5,455 nt of DNA, from assembly GCA_017382555.1 (NCBI GenBank), contig JAFOAB010000237.1, positions 1 to 5,455 of the forward strand. The letters are read 5' to 3'. Made by a program: the position numbers and the translations under genes. Shown here one piece after another: positions 5,055 to 5,455 of this stretch. Position 1 is the first letter of the stretch; every line of letters begins with the position of its first letter. The notes under the pieces were generated by a model that made no database searches, was not told the DNA's origin, and saw nothing but the letters and a program-made list of their open reading frames with translations. The stretch comes from Clostridia bacterium (GTDB taxonomy: Bacteria; Bacillota; Clostridia; Oscillospirales; CAG-272).

Positions 5055-5455
5055 ATGGCACTTGTAACCACAAAGGAAATGTTTGAAAAGGCGTATAAGG
5101 GCGGATACGCTGTCGGCGCCTTTAACATCAACAATATGGAGATCGTTCAGGGCATTGTTGAGGCGGCGGCAGAGGAAAGATCGCCCGTTATACTTCAGGT
5201 AAGCGACGTTGCGCGCAAGTACGCAGGTCAGAGATACCTCGTCGGCCTTGCAAGGGCTGCAGCAGAGGACAGCGGCATCGACCTTGCCCTCCACCTCGAC
5301 CACGGCGCGGACTTTGAGCTTTGCAAGGAATATATCGATTGCGGCTACACCTCCGTTATGATAGACGGCTCTCACCACGCATACGAGGACAATATCGCCC
5401 TTACACGCAAGGTGGTCGAGTACGCACACGCACACGGCGTTGTCGTTGAGGGCGA
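5055..5455 (+). CDS. fba: Class II fructose-bisphosphate aldolase, N-terminal part
   Basis: This zinc-dependent cytosolic enzyme cleaves fructose 1,6-bisphosphate into dihydroxyacetone phosphate and glyceraldehyde 3-phosphate in glycolysis, and runs in reverse for gluconeogenesis. The visible 133 residues begin MALVTTKEMFEKAYKGGYAV, followed by GAFNINNMEI (21-30). SPVILQVS (43-50) lines the barrel. ALHLDHG (78-84) carries the predicted catalytic Asp82 and zinc ligand His83. TSVMIDGSH (99-107) and the final HGVVVEG, which leads into the usual VEGELG segment, are also typical. The N-terminus resembles the roughly 300-residue clostridial/Bacillus type rather than the longer E. coli FbaA type. 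The gene runs off the right edge, so the remaining zinc ligands and the C-terminus are not seen. The ATG at 5055 follows AAGGGAG (5042-5048) with a 6-nt spacer. Related enzymes acting on tagatose bisphosphate or other sugars share these motifs, so substrate specificity is not proven. Confidence 0.93.
   Translation, partial: MALVTTKEMFEKAYKGGYAVGAFNINNMEIVQGIVEAAAEERSPVILQVSDVARKYAGQRYLVGLARAAAEDSGIDLALHLDHGADFELCKEYIDCGYTSVMIDGSHHAYEDNIALTRKVVEYAHAHGVVVEG

Noticed and set aside
4722..5086. Short plus-strand frames across the T-box and promoter region.
   Set aside because: They lie over a well-defined minus-strand T-box and the divergent promoters, and the translations look like noise.
5040..5435. 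A minus-strand frame of 131 codons opposite the aldolase gene.
   Set aside because: It is a shadow of fba, whose plus-strand translation carries catalytic and metal-binding motifs.

Overview
The window looks like chromosomal DNA from a member of the Bacillota, most likely an uncultured clostridial (gut-type) lineage. The evidence is a complete T-box leader in front of a pheS-pheT operon, a Cys4-type bacterial PheS, a clostridial-type class II fructose-bisphosphate aldolase and strong AGGAGG-like ribosome binding sites. This placement is inferred from gene content, not from a database search.

Layout, left to right. Bases 1-137 (+) are the C-terminal tail of a DUF1016/YhcG-type PDDEXK nuclease-family protein. 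Bases 148-895 (+) are a Cof-type HAD hydrolase gene interrupted by a frameshift near 529-535. All four HAD motifs are present, but they are split between two frames. A 12-bp perfect hairpin with a T-rich tail (916-959) separates this gene from the convergent pheT. Bases 958-3393 (-) are pheT and 3408-4445 (-) are pheS. They are 14 nt apart and together encode phenylalanyl-tRNA synthetase.

The 609-bp interval 4446-5054 has no gene but is dense with regulation. On the minus strand it holds a consensus promoter (TTGACA-N17-TATACT, 4924-4952) and a complete T-box riboswitch (about 4641-4917). The riboswitch has a UUC (Phe) specifier, a 7-nt antiterminator bulge and an intrinsic terminator. Between that terminator and pheS lies a 100-bp repeat-like element (4511-4610) made of interleaved inverted repeats that cannot all pair at once. 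On the plus strand the interval carries the promoter of fba (TTGATT-N17-TAATAT with an extended -10, 4991-5019). The fba gene starts at 5055 and runs off the right edge.

Functional picture: uncharged tRNA-Phe should bind the T-box and allow read-through into pheST, so synthetase supply follows Phe-tRNA charging. The glycolytic aldolase is transcribed divergently from a separate promoter. I see no unknown multi-gene system here. The least ordinary items are the interleaved-repeat element placed inside the pheST leader, the divergent active-site motifs of PheS, and the broken HAD gene.
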